This document shows, piece by piece, positions 30,724-38,042 of a DNA stretch of 45,782 nucleotides; positions within the stretch are counted from its first letter, which is position 1, and the number at the start of each line of letters is the position of its first letter. A program made the translations under genes and the position numbers. The stretch comes from a virus: positions 1 to 45,782 of IMG/VR virus record IMGVR_UViG_3300037245_000796; one strand, 5' to 3'. The notes beneath the pieces are model-generated. The model was not told the origin of the DNA and did no database searches. It saw only the letters and a list, made by a program, of their open reading frames with translations.

Positions 30724-31510
30724 GATACAGGCATACCCCGAACTTTCCAAACTCAGACAGGAAATGCTGTGAGTGGACGCCATAATATAATATCATTTGC
30801 CCTTGTAATGGAGCACCTTTGGCCTCACCTTCAACATCAAGGAATTTTATACGTCCCGACGGGAAGCATACCGCAGCACACAGACCTAATAGCTTTTGCC
30901 CGAATCCTGTTTCCGTGGCGTTATTGACTAAGACGCAGGCTTCGGTGACTTCGCCGGTTGATAGCTTCTTAGCTAAAGTATTGCAGAATTGGGATATATG
31001 GGGCTGAGAGTATGGCGGGTTCATCCATACCCTGCCTTTCCATTTCTGCTCAAGCCCATCAGATTCGGTGTCATAGTAGGTTTTTGCATTGACAGTCTCA
31101 TTCGCTATCTTGCTACTTGCCGGATCGACATCTACGCCACCCATCACCTCTTTTGCGGCCTCTACAAACTTCGGGGGCGTATACCATTCGTTTTCCCCTG
31201 AGTTGTGAGATACGTGGACAACTGTCTTTATCCACCCCAATGCCTTGAAATGTCGTAAAGGAGTGGGCGAAGATATGCCCTTGTTGCTTAACCAATCCAG
31301 CCATGTCGGTAATTCGACATTTGTTGATTTATCCATATCCCCTGTCTTGAAGGCGAGCTTTTGGTAAAACACCCACAACTCTGAAACAACACCAATAGAT
31401 AACCGCCGCCAGTCTCGGATATACTTATCGAAGTTCTTGTCAGCTTTTGCAAAGTCCCAATCAGAGGGAATGTCCGGCTTGTCCGCCACTACGGGGATTA
31501 TATCATTCAT
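30716..31510 (-). CDS. phage Dam-like N6-adenine DNA methyltransferase
   Basis: A 264-aa protein from the ATG at 31510 (GGAG 5 nt upstream). Residues ~105-264 form the phage Dam family domain: NEWYTPPKFVEAA (106-118), VDVDPASSKIAN (SAM-binding region), and the catalytic NPPY at 164-167 in WMNPPYSQP. It transfers a methyl group to adenine N6 in DNA. The N-terminal ~100 residues (DWRRLSIGVVSELWVFYQ) are an extra helical domain, possibly for target recognition. The role may be protection from host restriction or control of packaging and expression. Confidence 0.85.
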   Translation of the reverse strand: MNDIIPVVADKPDIPSDWDFAKADKNFDKYIRDWRRLSIGVVSELWVFYQKLAFKTGDMDKSTNVELPTWLDWLSNKGISSPTPLRHFKALGWIKTVVHVSHNSGENEWYTPPKFVEAAKEVMGGVDVDPASSKIANETVNAKTYYDTESDGLEQKWKGRVWMNPPYSQPHISQFCNTLAKKLSTGEVTEACVLVNNATETGFGQKLLGLCAAVCFPSGRIKFLDVEGEAKGAPLQGQMILYYGVHSQHFLSEFGKFGVCLYHG

Positions 31511-31517
31511 AACAACT

Positions 31518-31605
31518 CCAAAATAAAACCAGCCCCAGAACATAAGCTACGCTACATAGGATATGTGCCCCGGAGCCAGTTATTTTGCAAAAGTAGCATA
31601 GCATA
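31518..31605 (-). ncRNA. structured leader of the methylase operon (weaker copy of the A-B-A'-B' element)
   Basis: On the minus strand GCTATGCTAC (31602-31593) pairs with GTAGCGTAGC (31555-31546), 10 bp with one wobble. TGGCTCC (31578-31572) can pair with GGGGCTG (31536-31530) through several wobbles, followed by GTTTTATTTT. The order A-B-A'-B'-U-run is the same as in the rightward leaders, but arm B is weak. Confidence 0.35.
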
Positions 31606-31611
31606 AACCGC

Positions 31612-31639
31612 ATTATAACGACACAAAGCAAGATTGCAA
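31612..31639 (-). promoter_or_regulatory. leftward promoter for the methylase
   Basis: Minus strand TTGCAA (31639-31634), 16-nt spacer, perfect TATAAT (31617-31612). The -35 is only a partial match. The start would be near 31605. Confidence 0.5.
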
Positions 31640-31663
31640 GATATTTATTGAGAAAATCAGGAC

Positions 31664-31677
31664 AAGTCATTTGACTT
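31664..31677. promoter_or_regulatory. palindrome overlapping the rightward -35 box (possible operator)
   Basis: AAGTCA-TT-TGACTT is a perfect 6-bp inverted repeat whose right half contains most of the TTGACT -35 box at 31671-31676. A dimeric repressor bound here would block the rightward promoter. Confidence 0.5.
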
Positions 31678-31699
31678 ATTCAAGAGGCGCGGGTATATT
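31671..31699 (+). promoter_or_regulatory. rightward early promoter
   Basis: TTGACT (31671-31676), 17-nt spacer, TATATT (31694-31699). Predicted start is 31706, again an ATG, and the structured RNA element begins within 6 nt. It heads the whole rightward arm. Confidence 0.7.
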
Positions 31700-31705
31700 G
31701 TAAAT

Positions 31706-31794
31706 ATGAAATGCGAAGATACAAAACAAATCTCACCTCTCCCTGACAGATCGTATCTTCGCAGATTCCCCGTTCAGGGAGAGGTTCTTTTATT
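31706..31794 (+). ncRNA. structured leader RNA, copy 1 (interleaved stems plus terminator)
   Basis: Arm A TGCGAAGATAC (31712-31722) pairs perfectly with A' (31753-31763), 11 bp. Arm B ACCTCTCCCTGA (31735-31746) pairs perfectly with B' (31774-31785), 12 bp, followed by TTCTTTTATT. The order is A-B-A'-B', so both stems together form a pseudoknot, while B-B' plus the U-run is an intrinsic terminator. Loop A-B holds ATACAAAACAA-type sequence shared with the copy at 41491. A 32-aa ORF (31706-31804) beginning at the first base overlaps it, but the RNA structure explains the sequence better. Confidence 0.7.
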
Positions 31795-31808
31795 AAGAGG
31801 ATAGAATT

Positions 31809-32072
31809 ATGGAAATCTTCGGCATCCGTATAGCCAAAACAAAGACAATTCGGGCAGAGATTGAGGCTGAGAAAATGGCTATTATGCAAAGCAATCTCAC
31901 AGAAATGGCTCGTATGATAGAAAGCTTCAAGGCCGCCGACAAGAGACTGGACATGATGATGTCTAATCTGCTTGAGCGCGGTGCGAAACTGACATTGATT
32001 GAAAGAGCCTTGCCTGATATGTCAAGTGGGGCACGTGAGCAGATTATGAAATTGCTCAATATTGCCAAATAG
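31809..32072 (+). CDS. coiled-coil protein, first gene of the rightward arm
   Basis: An 87-aa protein with a long charged helix (TIRAEIEAEKMAIMQSNLTEMARMIESFKAADKRL). It sits directly after the structured leader terminator. The sequence GGGAGAGGTTCTTT before it recurs before the next gene. Being first in the early arm, it may be a host-takeover or regulatory protein; nothing specific is visible. Confidence 0.5.
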   Translation: MEIFGIRIAKTKTIRAEIEAEKMAIMQSNLTEMARMIESFKAADKRLDMMMSNLLERGAKLTLIERALPDMSSGAREQIMKLLNIAK

Positions 32073-32101
32073 GGGAGAGGTTCTTTCTATAGGAGAAGAT
32101 T

Positions 32102-32479
32102 ATGCGTTGGATGACTAAAAGAGAAGTTGATCGGGCGGCCAAAAAGGGACCACTGGCAGCATTGGATAACGGTATTGCTAAATGGGGACAGATGCGGGAT
32201 GCTCTGGTAGAAGATTTGAAGAGGAAGCTAAGGAGCAACGATCACTACGATGGCACAGATTATTGTGCATGTTGTCTGTATTCCCGGATACATGGGGCTG
32301 GCTGCTCGCAGTGCCCTATATACAGGGCCGTCGGATACTGCCACAAGAACGGGTATGATGCTTATGAAGTAGCAAGAGATATATTTCTTGCGGGGTATCC
32401 TATCACCCCTGTCCGCAAAGCAATCCGCACCCTGATCCGTAACATGAAGAAGGCCCGAAAGATAATGGTGAGTCAATGA
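32102..32479 (+). CDS. conserved Cys-cluster protein
   Basis: A 125-aa protein with a central cluster (CACCLYS, GCSQCPIY, GYCHKN) of six Cys that should bind one or two zinc ions, in a helical background with a basic C-terminus. This pattern occurs in early-region phage proteins of unknown role. It is preceded by AGGAGAAG and overlaps the next gene by ATGA. Confidence 0.55.
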   Translation: MRWMTKREVDRAAKKGPLAALDNGIAKWGQMRDALVEDLKRKLRSNDHYDGTDYCACCLYSRIHGAGCSQCPIYRAVGYCHKNGYDAYEVARDIFLAGYPITPVRKAIRTLIRNMKKARKIMVSQ

Positions 32480-32625
32480 ACTGGTTATATGTGATAATAT
32501 GGGAACTGTTATGTTGGGGTGGGTGGCTTTACCTGTTCGCTTCAGGGAGAGTTGATGGATGGACTATCCTTGTCGCACTAACAATCAATGTCTTGTGTTT
32601 TGATCATATAAAGAAGACAAAATGA
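32476..32625 (+). CDS. 49-aa small membrane protein
   Basis: Starts and ends with ATGA overlaps to its neighbours. It has two hydrophobic helices (WLYVIIWELLCWGGWLYLF and WTILVALTINVLCF) with a short polar turn and a basic tail. Function unknown. Confidence 0.6.
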   Translation: MNWLYVIIWELLCWGGWLYLFASGRVDGWTILVALTINVLCFDHIKKTK

Positions 32626-32822
32626 CTACCTACATCCAAGCCAAATCCGATGCCGTAGACGCCCGTGTAAGGTGGGAGCGAGCAATTGCAACCTTTGACC
32701 CCCATCAGGACACGGAAGCCTGTCAGGCGCAAGCTGAGGCCGCATGGGAGTGTCTGAGGGATTGGGACTGTTGCGCGGCGAAACTGGAAGAAATGGAAAC
32801 CGCAGCTAATTTTGAGAGGTAG
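32622..32822 (+). CDS. hypothetical helical protein
   Basis: A 66-aa acidic helical protein with a WECLRDWDCC segment. ATGA overlap with the membrane protein gene upstream. Function unknown. Confidence 0.5.
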   Translation: MTTYIQAKSDAVDARVRWERAIATFDPHQDTEACQAQAEAAWECLRDWDCCAAKLEEMETAANFER

Positions 32823-32826
32823 AATA

Positions 32827-33081
32827 ATGGCTAAATTAAACGATTGGGTTGCCGATGGCCTCAATATCTTTTATCGCTCGGCTCTTATAGTCAGGTGCGG
32901 GGACTTATCAACTGCCGCCCAGATAGTCCGTGAGCATAACAGCCATAAGGGGTTGGTGGGGGTGTGTGGTGATTCATTATTCCTCTTTAGGCAAGTGGTT
33001 CTTTCGTGTCCACACATGAAATACAAAGACATTATCGTTGATATCAAGGCCGCTCTTGCTTTGGCGGAGGTGAAGAAATGA
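32827..33081 (+). CDS. hypothetical protein
   Basis: The ATG at 32827 gives 84 aa (MAKLNDWVADGLNIFYRSALIV...). It is alpha/beta with LVGVCGDSLFLFRQVVLSC in the middle. It overlaps the next gene by ATGA. No family is recognised. Confidence 0.5.
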   Translation: MAKLNDWVADGLNIFYRSALIVRCGDLSTAAQIVREHNSHKGLVGVCGDSLFLFRQVVLSCPHMKYKDIIVDIKAALALAEVKK

Positions 33082-33230
33082 AAGACGAGAGGCCGTGTTG
33101 TGACAACTGTAAACACGTCAATAGAGCAAAGGGCTACGGTATGGGTAATTACGATTATTGGTGCCACAAACAAAATGGACAAAAACATACAACTCATTGT
33201 TGCCCGCTGTATGAAGCGGAGGCGGATTAA
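33078..33230 (+). CDS. 50-aa zinc-binding protein
   Basis: Begins in an ATGA overlap and ends one base before the next ATG. The pattern CCDNCKH, then WCHKQN, then HCCPLYEA gives Cys/His ligands for one zinc. It resembles a single module of the triple-Cys protein at 23173-23895. Confidence 0.6.
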   Translation: MKDERPCCDNCKHVNRAKGYGMGNYDYWCHKQNGQKHTTHCCPLYEAEAD

Positions 33231-33395
33231 ATGAAAGACACACGTAGTCCGAAACAGAAAGCCGCTGATAAGTATTGCGAAACACTCGAAGAATCTCTCA
33301 AGAAACTAACTGACTTGATTCGCAAGTTAGACATACGGGTAACAAGCTTAGAGCGTAGACCACGCACTGTACAGGGATACGGAAGGCCCCAATAA
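33231..33395 (+). CDS. 54-aa coiled-coil protein
   Basis: Starts right after the preceding stop and ends in TAATG. The middle is a charged coil (ETLEESLKKLTDLIRKLDIRV) and the ends are basic. Function unknown. Confidence 0.55.
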   Translation: MKDTRSPKQKAADKYCETLEESLKKLTDLIRKLDIRVTSLERRPRTVQGYGRPQ

Positions 33396-33592
33396 TGAAA
33401 TGCGACTGCGACGAACACGAAATAATTCGCTATTGCGTCTCTTGCGGCAAAGGTGCTTGTGTAGAATGTATCGATCAGGAATGGGCAAGAAATTGGAAAG
33501 ATACAGGGTGGTTGGTATGTCCTGTTTGCGAAGATAAAACCATTGAGGAAATGATGGAATCTTTTAAGGCGGCGGCGAATGAAGATAATTGA
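33395..33592 (+). CDS. treble-clef/B-box-like zinc protein
   Basis: A 65-aa protein with CDCDEH, CVSCGKGACVECI and CPVC: eight ligands, enough for two zinc ions in a cross-brace like arrangement. It overlaps the exonuclease gene by 14 nt, so it may be its partner. Confidence 0.5.
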   Translation: MKCDCDEHEIIRYCVSCGKGACVECIDQEWARNWKDTGWLVCPVCEDKTIEEMMESFKAAANEDN

Positions 33593-34187
33593 CTGCATCC
33601 AGGGAGAACCAGATTGGTATCTTGCCAGATTAGGAAAAGTGACCGCCTCCAAGTTTGCCGACGCAACTGCCAAGGGCACGCGAGCAAGTATGCTGGGCTA
33701 TATGGACAAGTTGATTGCCGAGCGTATGCGCAATGCCCCCTATGAGTCGTATCATAACTCGGCAATGGATAGTGGCACGGACAGCGAACCCCTTGCCCGC
33801 AAACACTATGCAGATATAAACCGTGTCACTGTGGAAGAAGTGGGATTTATAGAGCGCGACGAATGGACAGGTTGCTCTCCTGATGGACTTGTTGGCGATG
33901 ACGGGATGTTAGAAATAAAATGCCCCTTACCCCATACTCATGTCAGGTATCTTCGAGAAAAGAGATTCCCTACCGCCTACAAAAAGCAGGTGATGGGGCA
34001 GTTGTGGATAGCAGAACGCCAGTGGTGCGACTTTGTGAGTTTCGATGAGTACAATATACGTAAGCCATACTTTTGCGTGCGCGTTTATCGGGATGAGAAA
34101 TTTATTAGAAACCTGCATGTTGAAGTAGTTATGTTCATAAATGAAATGAAAGCCGCAATGGCGCAAATCGATGACGCCCCTTTTTGA
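33579..34187 (+). CDS. YqaJ-type viral recombinase / lambda-type exonuclease
   Basis: A 202-aa nuclease. The N-terminus EPDWYLARLGKVTASKF is the family signature; the active site is Glu70, Asp102 in SPDGLV, and Glu112-x-Lys114 in LEIKCP, and the YKKQVMGQLW helix follows. It degrades the 5' strand of double-stranded ends to give 3' single strands for annealing. The ERF protein encoded 1 kb downstream is its natural partner. Confidence 0.88.
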   Translation: MKIIDCIQGEPDWYLARLGKVTASKFADATAKGTRASMLGYMDKLIAERMRNAPYESYHNSAMDSGTDSEPLARKHYADINRVTVEEVGFIERDEWTGCSPDGLVGDDGMLEIKCPLPHTHVRYLREKRFPTAYKKQVMGQLWIAERQWCDFVSFDEYNIRKPYFCVRVYRDEKFIRNLHVEVVMFINEMKAAMAQIDDAPF

Positions 34188-34198
34188 AGGAGAAGAAA

Positions 34199-34945
34199 AT
34201 GACAGACGAAATGAGCCTAACAGTATTCGACCCGCTCAAAGCAGAGTTGGCGGCGTTGGATGAAAAGGATGCAAGTCTTGTATTCGACCACAAGACACTC
34301 GAAGGTGAAAAGAATCTGCGTTCGTATGTCCGCAAGCTTCGGGGTTACAAGGGTGACATCGGGCGTATTAAGGACGACGCCAAGAGAGAGGCTATTACGT
34401 TTGGGCGAAAGATTCAGGCCATACACAACGAACTCATTGACGGCGTGCAGAAGATCATCGACGCCCGTATGAAGCCCCTTGACGAGATCGAGGAGGCGAA
34501 ACGACTGAAAGCAGAAGTTGAAATCGACGAGGAAGCGGCATACATTGACGAAGCCGACCGTAATAGACAGATAGACCTTACGGAGCGTGAGGCTGCTGTG
34601 AAGAAAGCACAAGACGAGATCGACGCCAATGCTGCGGAAGCCAAAGCAAAGCAGGACGAAATAGACAAGGAAGCCCGCGAGAAGCGGATTGCTCTGGACG
34701 CCGCAGAGAAGGCCACGAAGGACGCTGAGGCGAAAGCAGCCGCCGACGCCGCCCAAAAGCAAACAGATGCGGACGAAATGGCAGCGGCTTTACGCAGGCG
34801 GGCGGCGAACAAGAAACACCGAAAGTCTATTGAGGATGAAGTTGCATATGCGCTGTCCAAACTCGTTACGGACCAAACAAGCGTTGGGCGCATCTTGAGA
34901 TCATTAGGCAACGGAACAATCCCCCACGTAACAATTAACTATTGA
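34199..34945 (+). CDS. coiled-coil protein of the recombination module
   Basis: Starting at the ATG at 34199 (GGAGAAGAAA before it) gives 248 aa. Residues ~45-90 are basic helices (RKLRGYKGDIGRIKDDAKR), residues ~95-200 an almost continuous Ala/Glu/Lys/Asp coil, and the C-terminus (NKKHRKSIEDEVAYALSKLV) is globular. Such proteins are common between exonuclease and annealing protein genes in phages, function unproven. Confidence 0.6.
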   Translation: MTDEMSLTVFDPLKAELAALDEKDASLVFDHKTLEGEKNLRSYVRKLRGYKGDIGRIKDDAKREAITFGRKIQAIHNELIDGVQKIIDARMKPLDEIEEAKRLKAEVEIDEEAAYIDEADRNRQIDLTEREAAVKKAQDEIDANAAEAKAKQDEIDKEAREKRIALDAAEKATKDAEAKAAADAAQKQTDADEMAAALRRRAANKKHRKSIEDEVAYALSKLVTDQTSVGRILRSLGNGTIPHVTINY

Positions 34946-34953
34946 GGTGAATC

Positions 34954-35169
34954 ATGGCAGAGACAGTAACACTTGACGCCGAGTTTCCTATCGGTGACGT
35001 GCTTGGAGAAATCGAGAATAAAGATATCGTCGATTCGGTTGGCGCAGGCGACCTCTTAGATGAGATCGGCATAATAGACGCCATCGAGCATTTCAAGGAA
35101 GGTAACATCTTGCTCGAAATCGGCAAACAGGAAGTGATGGATTATTTTGGGCTCATCGAGCCAGAATAG
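34954..35169 (+). CDS. small acidic protein
   Basis: A 71-aa strongly acidic protein with an internal near-repeat (VLGEIENKDIVD, LLDEIGIIDAIE, ILLEIGKQEVMD). The repeated L-x-E-I phrase every ~20 residues suggests a short helical repeat. It could be a DNA mimic or a partner of the annealing protein, but that is inference. Confidence 0.5.
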   Translation: MAETVTLDAEFPIGDVLGEIENKDIVDSVGAGDLLDEIGIIDAIEHFKEGNILLEIGKQEVMDYFGLIEPE

Positions 35170-35176
35170 GAGAATC

Positions 35177-36118
35177 ATGGAAAACGAAATAACAAGAGTA
35201 GAACCAGTATCCCCGCTCGCCCACGCAGCCCAGCTTGTACAACAGGCAGACGGCAAGATCGATGTGGGGCAACTGAAAGAGTTGTTGGAGTTGCAGGAGC
35301 GATACGACGCCACACAAGCACGCAAGGCGTACACTGTCGCTATGGCTGCGTTCAAGGCTGATCCGCCTACCATCATCAAAGACAAGCAGGTAAGCTACGG
35401 ACAGACCAGCTACAAACACGCAACCCTCAGTAACGCCACCAGCATTATCAATAAAGCCCTGAGCGGGCACGGCCTCACTGCTTCATGGATACCAGAGCAG
35501 GACGGCGAAGAAATCAAGGTGACGTGTCGGCTTGTACACATCGACGGCCATTCAGAGCAGGCCAGCATGAAAGCGCCACCGGATGATTCAGGCAAGAAGA
35601 ATCCGATTCAGCAAATTGCATCGACAGTGAGTTATCTGGAACGGTATACCCTGTTTGCGATAACCGGACTTGCGCCGCAAGAGGACGACGACGGCGCGGG
35701 GGCAAACAAGCAGCCCGCCACAGTAGACCCGCCCAACGAAGCAGAGCAAGCCTGTATTGACGCAATCTGTGCGCTAATCATTCCCCCGCAAGGCAAGGTA
35801 GTTGACAGCAAGAAAATTGCCGCAATCTACTACGAGCATCACCAGTCTTACCCGCGCGATATTACACTTGCGGCTGGCTGTGCGCAATGGTATTCAAAGG
35901 CCGACCGTCCCGAAATCTACGTCCCTGACAAACGTGACAAGCTCGATAAGCAGTTGGGGCTTGACGGCGATGAGGACAGCCAGCCGGACCACCCCGCAGA
36001 ACCAAAAGAATTCCGTTACCACTGCCGAGACTGCGAAAAGGAATTCGACGAACTGAACGTGAATGAGAAGTGCCCTCTGTGTAACAGCTTCAAGATCGAT
36101 GACAGGCAGAAAAAGTAA
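35177..36118 (+). CDS. ERF-family single-strand annealing protein
   Basis: A 313-aa protein from the ATG at 35177. Residues ~30-185 form the ERF domain (YTVAMAAFKADPPTIIKDKQV, YKHATLSNATSIINKALSGHGL, ASTVSYLERYTLFAITGLAPQEDDDG). It anneals single-stranded DNA in phage recombination. A linker leads to a C-terminal zinc ribbon (YHCRDCEKEF...CPLC), an uncommon addition to ERF proteins. It pairs with the YqaJ exonuclease. Confidence 0.85.
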   Translation: MENEITRVEPVSPLAHAAQLVQQADGKIDVGQLKELLELQERYDATQARKAYTVAMAAFKADPPTIIKDKQVSYGQTSYKHATLSNATSIINKALSGHGLTASWIPEQDGEEIKVTCRLVHIDGHSEQASMKAPPDDSGKKNPIQQIASTVSYLERYTLFAITGLAPQEDDDGAGANKQPATVDPPNEAEQACIDAICALIIPPQGKVVDSKKIAAIYYEHHQSYPRDITLAAGCAQWYSKADRPEIYVPDKRDKLDKQLGLDGDEDSQPDHPAEPKEFRYHCRDCEKEFDELNVNEKCPLCNSFKIDDRQKK

Positions 36119-36177
36119 TGTTGTGGGCCGTCCACGGGGCAATGTAATTTAGTGGGCGGCTCAGTTTTGGAGAGATA

Positions 36178-36354
36178 ATGGCAAAGAAGAAAAAGAAACC
36201 TGAGATACCCCAGTGCGAAACTTGTTTCCGTCGCAACTTTGACGATGAAGATATCGCATACTGCGGATTAAGTGGCAACGATTGCCCCAGGGTACTCAAG
36301 GTGGCTTGCGTCAACCATAGACTCACAGATGATTCTATTAAGAGGCCGGGGTAA
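36178..36354 (+). CDS. 58-aa zinc-binding protein
   Basis: A basic N-terminus (MAKKKKKP) followed by CETC, Cys29, Cys36 and Cys44. It ends in TAATG with the next gene. Function unknown; the fold may be a small zinc knuckle. Confidence 0.55.
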   Translation: MAKKKKKPEIPQCETCFRRNFDDEDIAYCGLSGNDCPRVLKVACVNHRLTDDSIKRPG

Positions 36355-36773
36355 TGATTGAGTTTGAGTACACAATTAAAAATGGCAAGCTGTTCGTCGA
36401 TAGACGCAACGTATTCGACGCCTATGTATCTGGCATGAAGGAAGGTTTCCGGGGCTTGCTTCGGTTCACGCGGCGACGGGGCAAGGCTAAGACTTTAGCT
36501 CAATTAGGATATTATTGGGTTGCCATCCTGCCGACTATACACACCCAATTAGTCGCAGACGGGCATGAGATTATGGGTATAGCCATCAACCAGGACATGG
36601 CGCACGATATCGTCAAGCATTTCTGCGCTAAAGTAAGAGACGGTGAGTACGTTACAATGTCGGACATGAGCAAAATGGAAGCAATGGAATTCATGGATAA
36701 TGCGATGCGATGGGCTGCGAAAGTCCTTCGCGTTGTTATCCCCGAACCAACTAACACAGAAGGATCGTTATAA
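36354..36773 (+). CDS. NinB-like recombination protein
   Basis: A 139-aa protein with the plan of NinB-type phage proteins: TLAQLGYYWVAILPTIHTQL, DMAHDIVKHFCAKV, TMSDMSKMEAMEFMDNAMRWAAKVL, and the end VVIPEP. NinB binds DNA in lambda-like recombination. Its place beside ERF and exonuclease supports this. Confidence 0.6.
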   Translation: MIEFEYTIKNGKLFVDRRNVFDAYVSGMKEGFRGLLRFTRRRGKAKTLAQLGYYWVAILPTIHTQLVADGHEIMGIAINQDMAHDIVKHFCAKVRDGEYVTMSDMSKMEAMEFMDNAMRWAAKVLRVVIPEPTNTEGSL

Positions 36774-36784
36774 GGAGAATTGAT

Positions 36785-37261
36785 ATGGAACTGAAAGAAG
36801 AACTAAAAATAGCTGAGGATTGCGCCCAGAACCACAGGGATAAGCTCAACTATGTAGAAAGAAAGATAGACAACCTCAAAGCCCAGATAGCCGAAGCCGA
36901 GAAGCCGAAGCATGGGGATGTAAGAGTTTTCGACCGCTCTCAGGCAAGTCCTATGATTTTTATGGGAGATAGTTGGTACAACAAAAACGGGCTAATGTCG
37001 ACCTGGGAGAATTGCGAAAAGTTGCCCACCAAGTATAATTTCTTCGACGACCTCAAAGCCTTGCAGCAGCCGCTGGAGGAGTTTGATGTAGGACGGGGCA
37101 GTTATAAAATCAAAGCGACATGGGGCTCTTTCGGAAGTATCTTTCTCAAACAAGGAGGAAATCAGATAGCCATAGAAGAGATTGCTATCAATGATACTAT
37201 CCGCAACCTCCGCCGGATGCAGGCAACGCAAAAGAAAAAGGCTGCCGGTCATAATGAGTAA
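36785..37261 (+). CDS. hypothetical coiled-coil protein
   Basis: A 158-aa protein with an N-terminal coil (residues 1-40) and a beta-rich middle (VRVFDRSQASPMIFMGDSWYN). The C-terminal helices are basic. TAAGGAG lies 9-10 nt before the ATG. No family is recognised. Confidence 0.5.
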   Translation: MELKEELKIAEDCAQNHRDKLNYVERKIDNLKAQIAEAEKPKHGDVRVFDRSQASPMIFMGDSWYNKNGLMSTWENCEKLPTKYNFFDDLKALQQPLEEFDVGRGSYKIKATWGSFGSIFLKQGGNQIAIEEIAINDTIRNLRRMQATQKKKAAGHNE

Positions 37262-37314
37262 CCTGTTTCAATGTTAAGCTTTGGGAGGGTTTCTTATGAC
37301 TATATATAGACGTT

Positions 37315-37365
37315 TTGACGCGGGGCTGGCAGCCTGGTATTAAGCCCGTCGCGTCAAGGGCTTTT
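37315..37365 (+). ncRNA. structured leader RNA, shorter copy
   Basis: A TTGACGCG (37315-37322) pairs with A' CGCGTCAA (37350-37357), 8 bp. B AAGCCC (37342-37347) pairs with B' GGGCTT (37358-37363), then more T. The order A-B-A'-B'-U is the same as in the leaders at 31706, 40670 and 41491. TGGCAGCCTG between A and B recurs at 40747. A weak promoter (TTGGGA 37281, TATATA 37303) would start it near 37315. Confidence 0.5.
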
Positions 37366-37422
37366 GACCGGGCGCAGGCGTGGCGGGTAATTTGAAACTA
37401 ACCTTATTTTTGGAGAAGTATT

Positions 37423-37659
37423 ATGAAGGAACAGGAACTTTTCACTGTAGCAGTAACAGAGTCCGAAAAGATCAAAGACGACAACGGCAACATCGACAGC
37501 ATCAAGAAGCGTGTCATTTTCAAGGACGTTGCCCTTCCCGCGTATGGTTTGGAGAACGCCAAGGCTAAAGCTCTCGCTGCCGCCATGAAGGTCAAGGGTG
37601 AGAAGGCAATCAAGGACATCGATGAAGTGGAGGTAACAGCCAAACCCTTTCGAGGGTAA
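37423..37659 (+). CDS. hypothetical small protein
   Basis: A 78-aa charged alpha/beta protein (ELFTVAVTESEKIKDDNGNID, YGLENAKAKALAAAMKVKGEK). It follows the structured leader and has a good GGAG site, so it may be controlled by read-through of that element. Function unknown. Confidence 0.55.
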   Translation: MKEQELFTVAVTESEKIKDDNGNIDSIKKRVIFKDVALPAYGLENAKAKALAAAMKVKGEKAIKDIDEVEVTAKPFRG

Positions 37660-37675
37660 GGGTACGGCGACCCGC

Positions 37676-37939
37676 TTGAAGCAGTGCGTTCCCACTGCAT
37701 GGGTGCCGACGGCGGATTGCCCCGACTATACACCCAAGAGATACAAAGACCCGCCTCCGGCTGGGACGAAACCCGATCCCGATTACGTGCCGAAGGTTGG
37801 GGAATGGTTCTGGTGGACGAAGGATAGTAAATGGGTTCTACGGCAAAGACGTGGCATCCATGTGTACGAACAAGATGGAACGAGAAGGGATTTGGTCAAT
37901 CTATATCACGACACCTTCCCTGCCGAGCCCCCTGATTAA
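37676..37939 (+). CDS. hypothetical Pro/Trp-rich protein
   Basis: An 87-aa ORF with TTG start (no ATG in frame) and a weak Shine-Dalgarno. Residues 11-37 are Pro-rich (CPDYTPKRYKDPPPAGTKPD), then a WFWWTKDSKWVLRQR segment. Its stop abuts the tRNA gene. The start is uncertain. Confidence 0.45.
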   Translation: MKQCVPTAWVPTADCPDYTPKRYKDPPPAGTKPDPDYVPKVGEWFWWTKDSKWVLRQRRGIHVYEQDGTRRDLVNLYHDTFPAEPPD

Positions 37940-37940
37940 A

Positions 37941-38013
37941 GCCCCGGTAGCTTAACCGGTTAAAGCCCTGACCTTGTAAGTCAGTAATAGCAGTTCAAAT
38001 CTGCTTCGGGGCT
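37941..38013 (+). tRNA. tRNA-Thr (anticodon UGU)
   Basis: A full cloverleaf: acceptor GCCCCGG/TCGGGGC (one G-U), D stem GCTT/AAGC with GG in the loop, anticodon stem CTGAC/GTCAG with loop CTTGTAA, T stem AGCAG/CTGCT with loop TTCAAAT. The anticodon TGT reads ACA. The CCA end is not encoded. It begins one base after the stop of the preceding ORF. Confidence 0.9.
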
Positions 38014-38042
38014 ATTTTTATCTTGAATAGGAGAATTGAAAG

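Noticed and set aside
31706-31804. 32-aa leaderless ORF in leader copy 1
   Set aside because: It is covered by two perfect interleaved stems. It could be a leader peptide, but nothing like regulatory codons is visible, so I describe the RNA instead.
34217-34911. Long minus-strand ORFs (181 and 165 aa) opposite the coiled-coil gene
   Set aside because: They are shadows of an Ala/Glu/Lys-rich coil, whose complement lacks stops. Composition is Ser/Leu/Phe-rich and there is no operon context on that strand.
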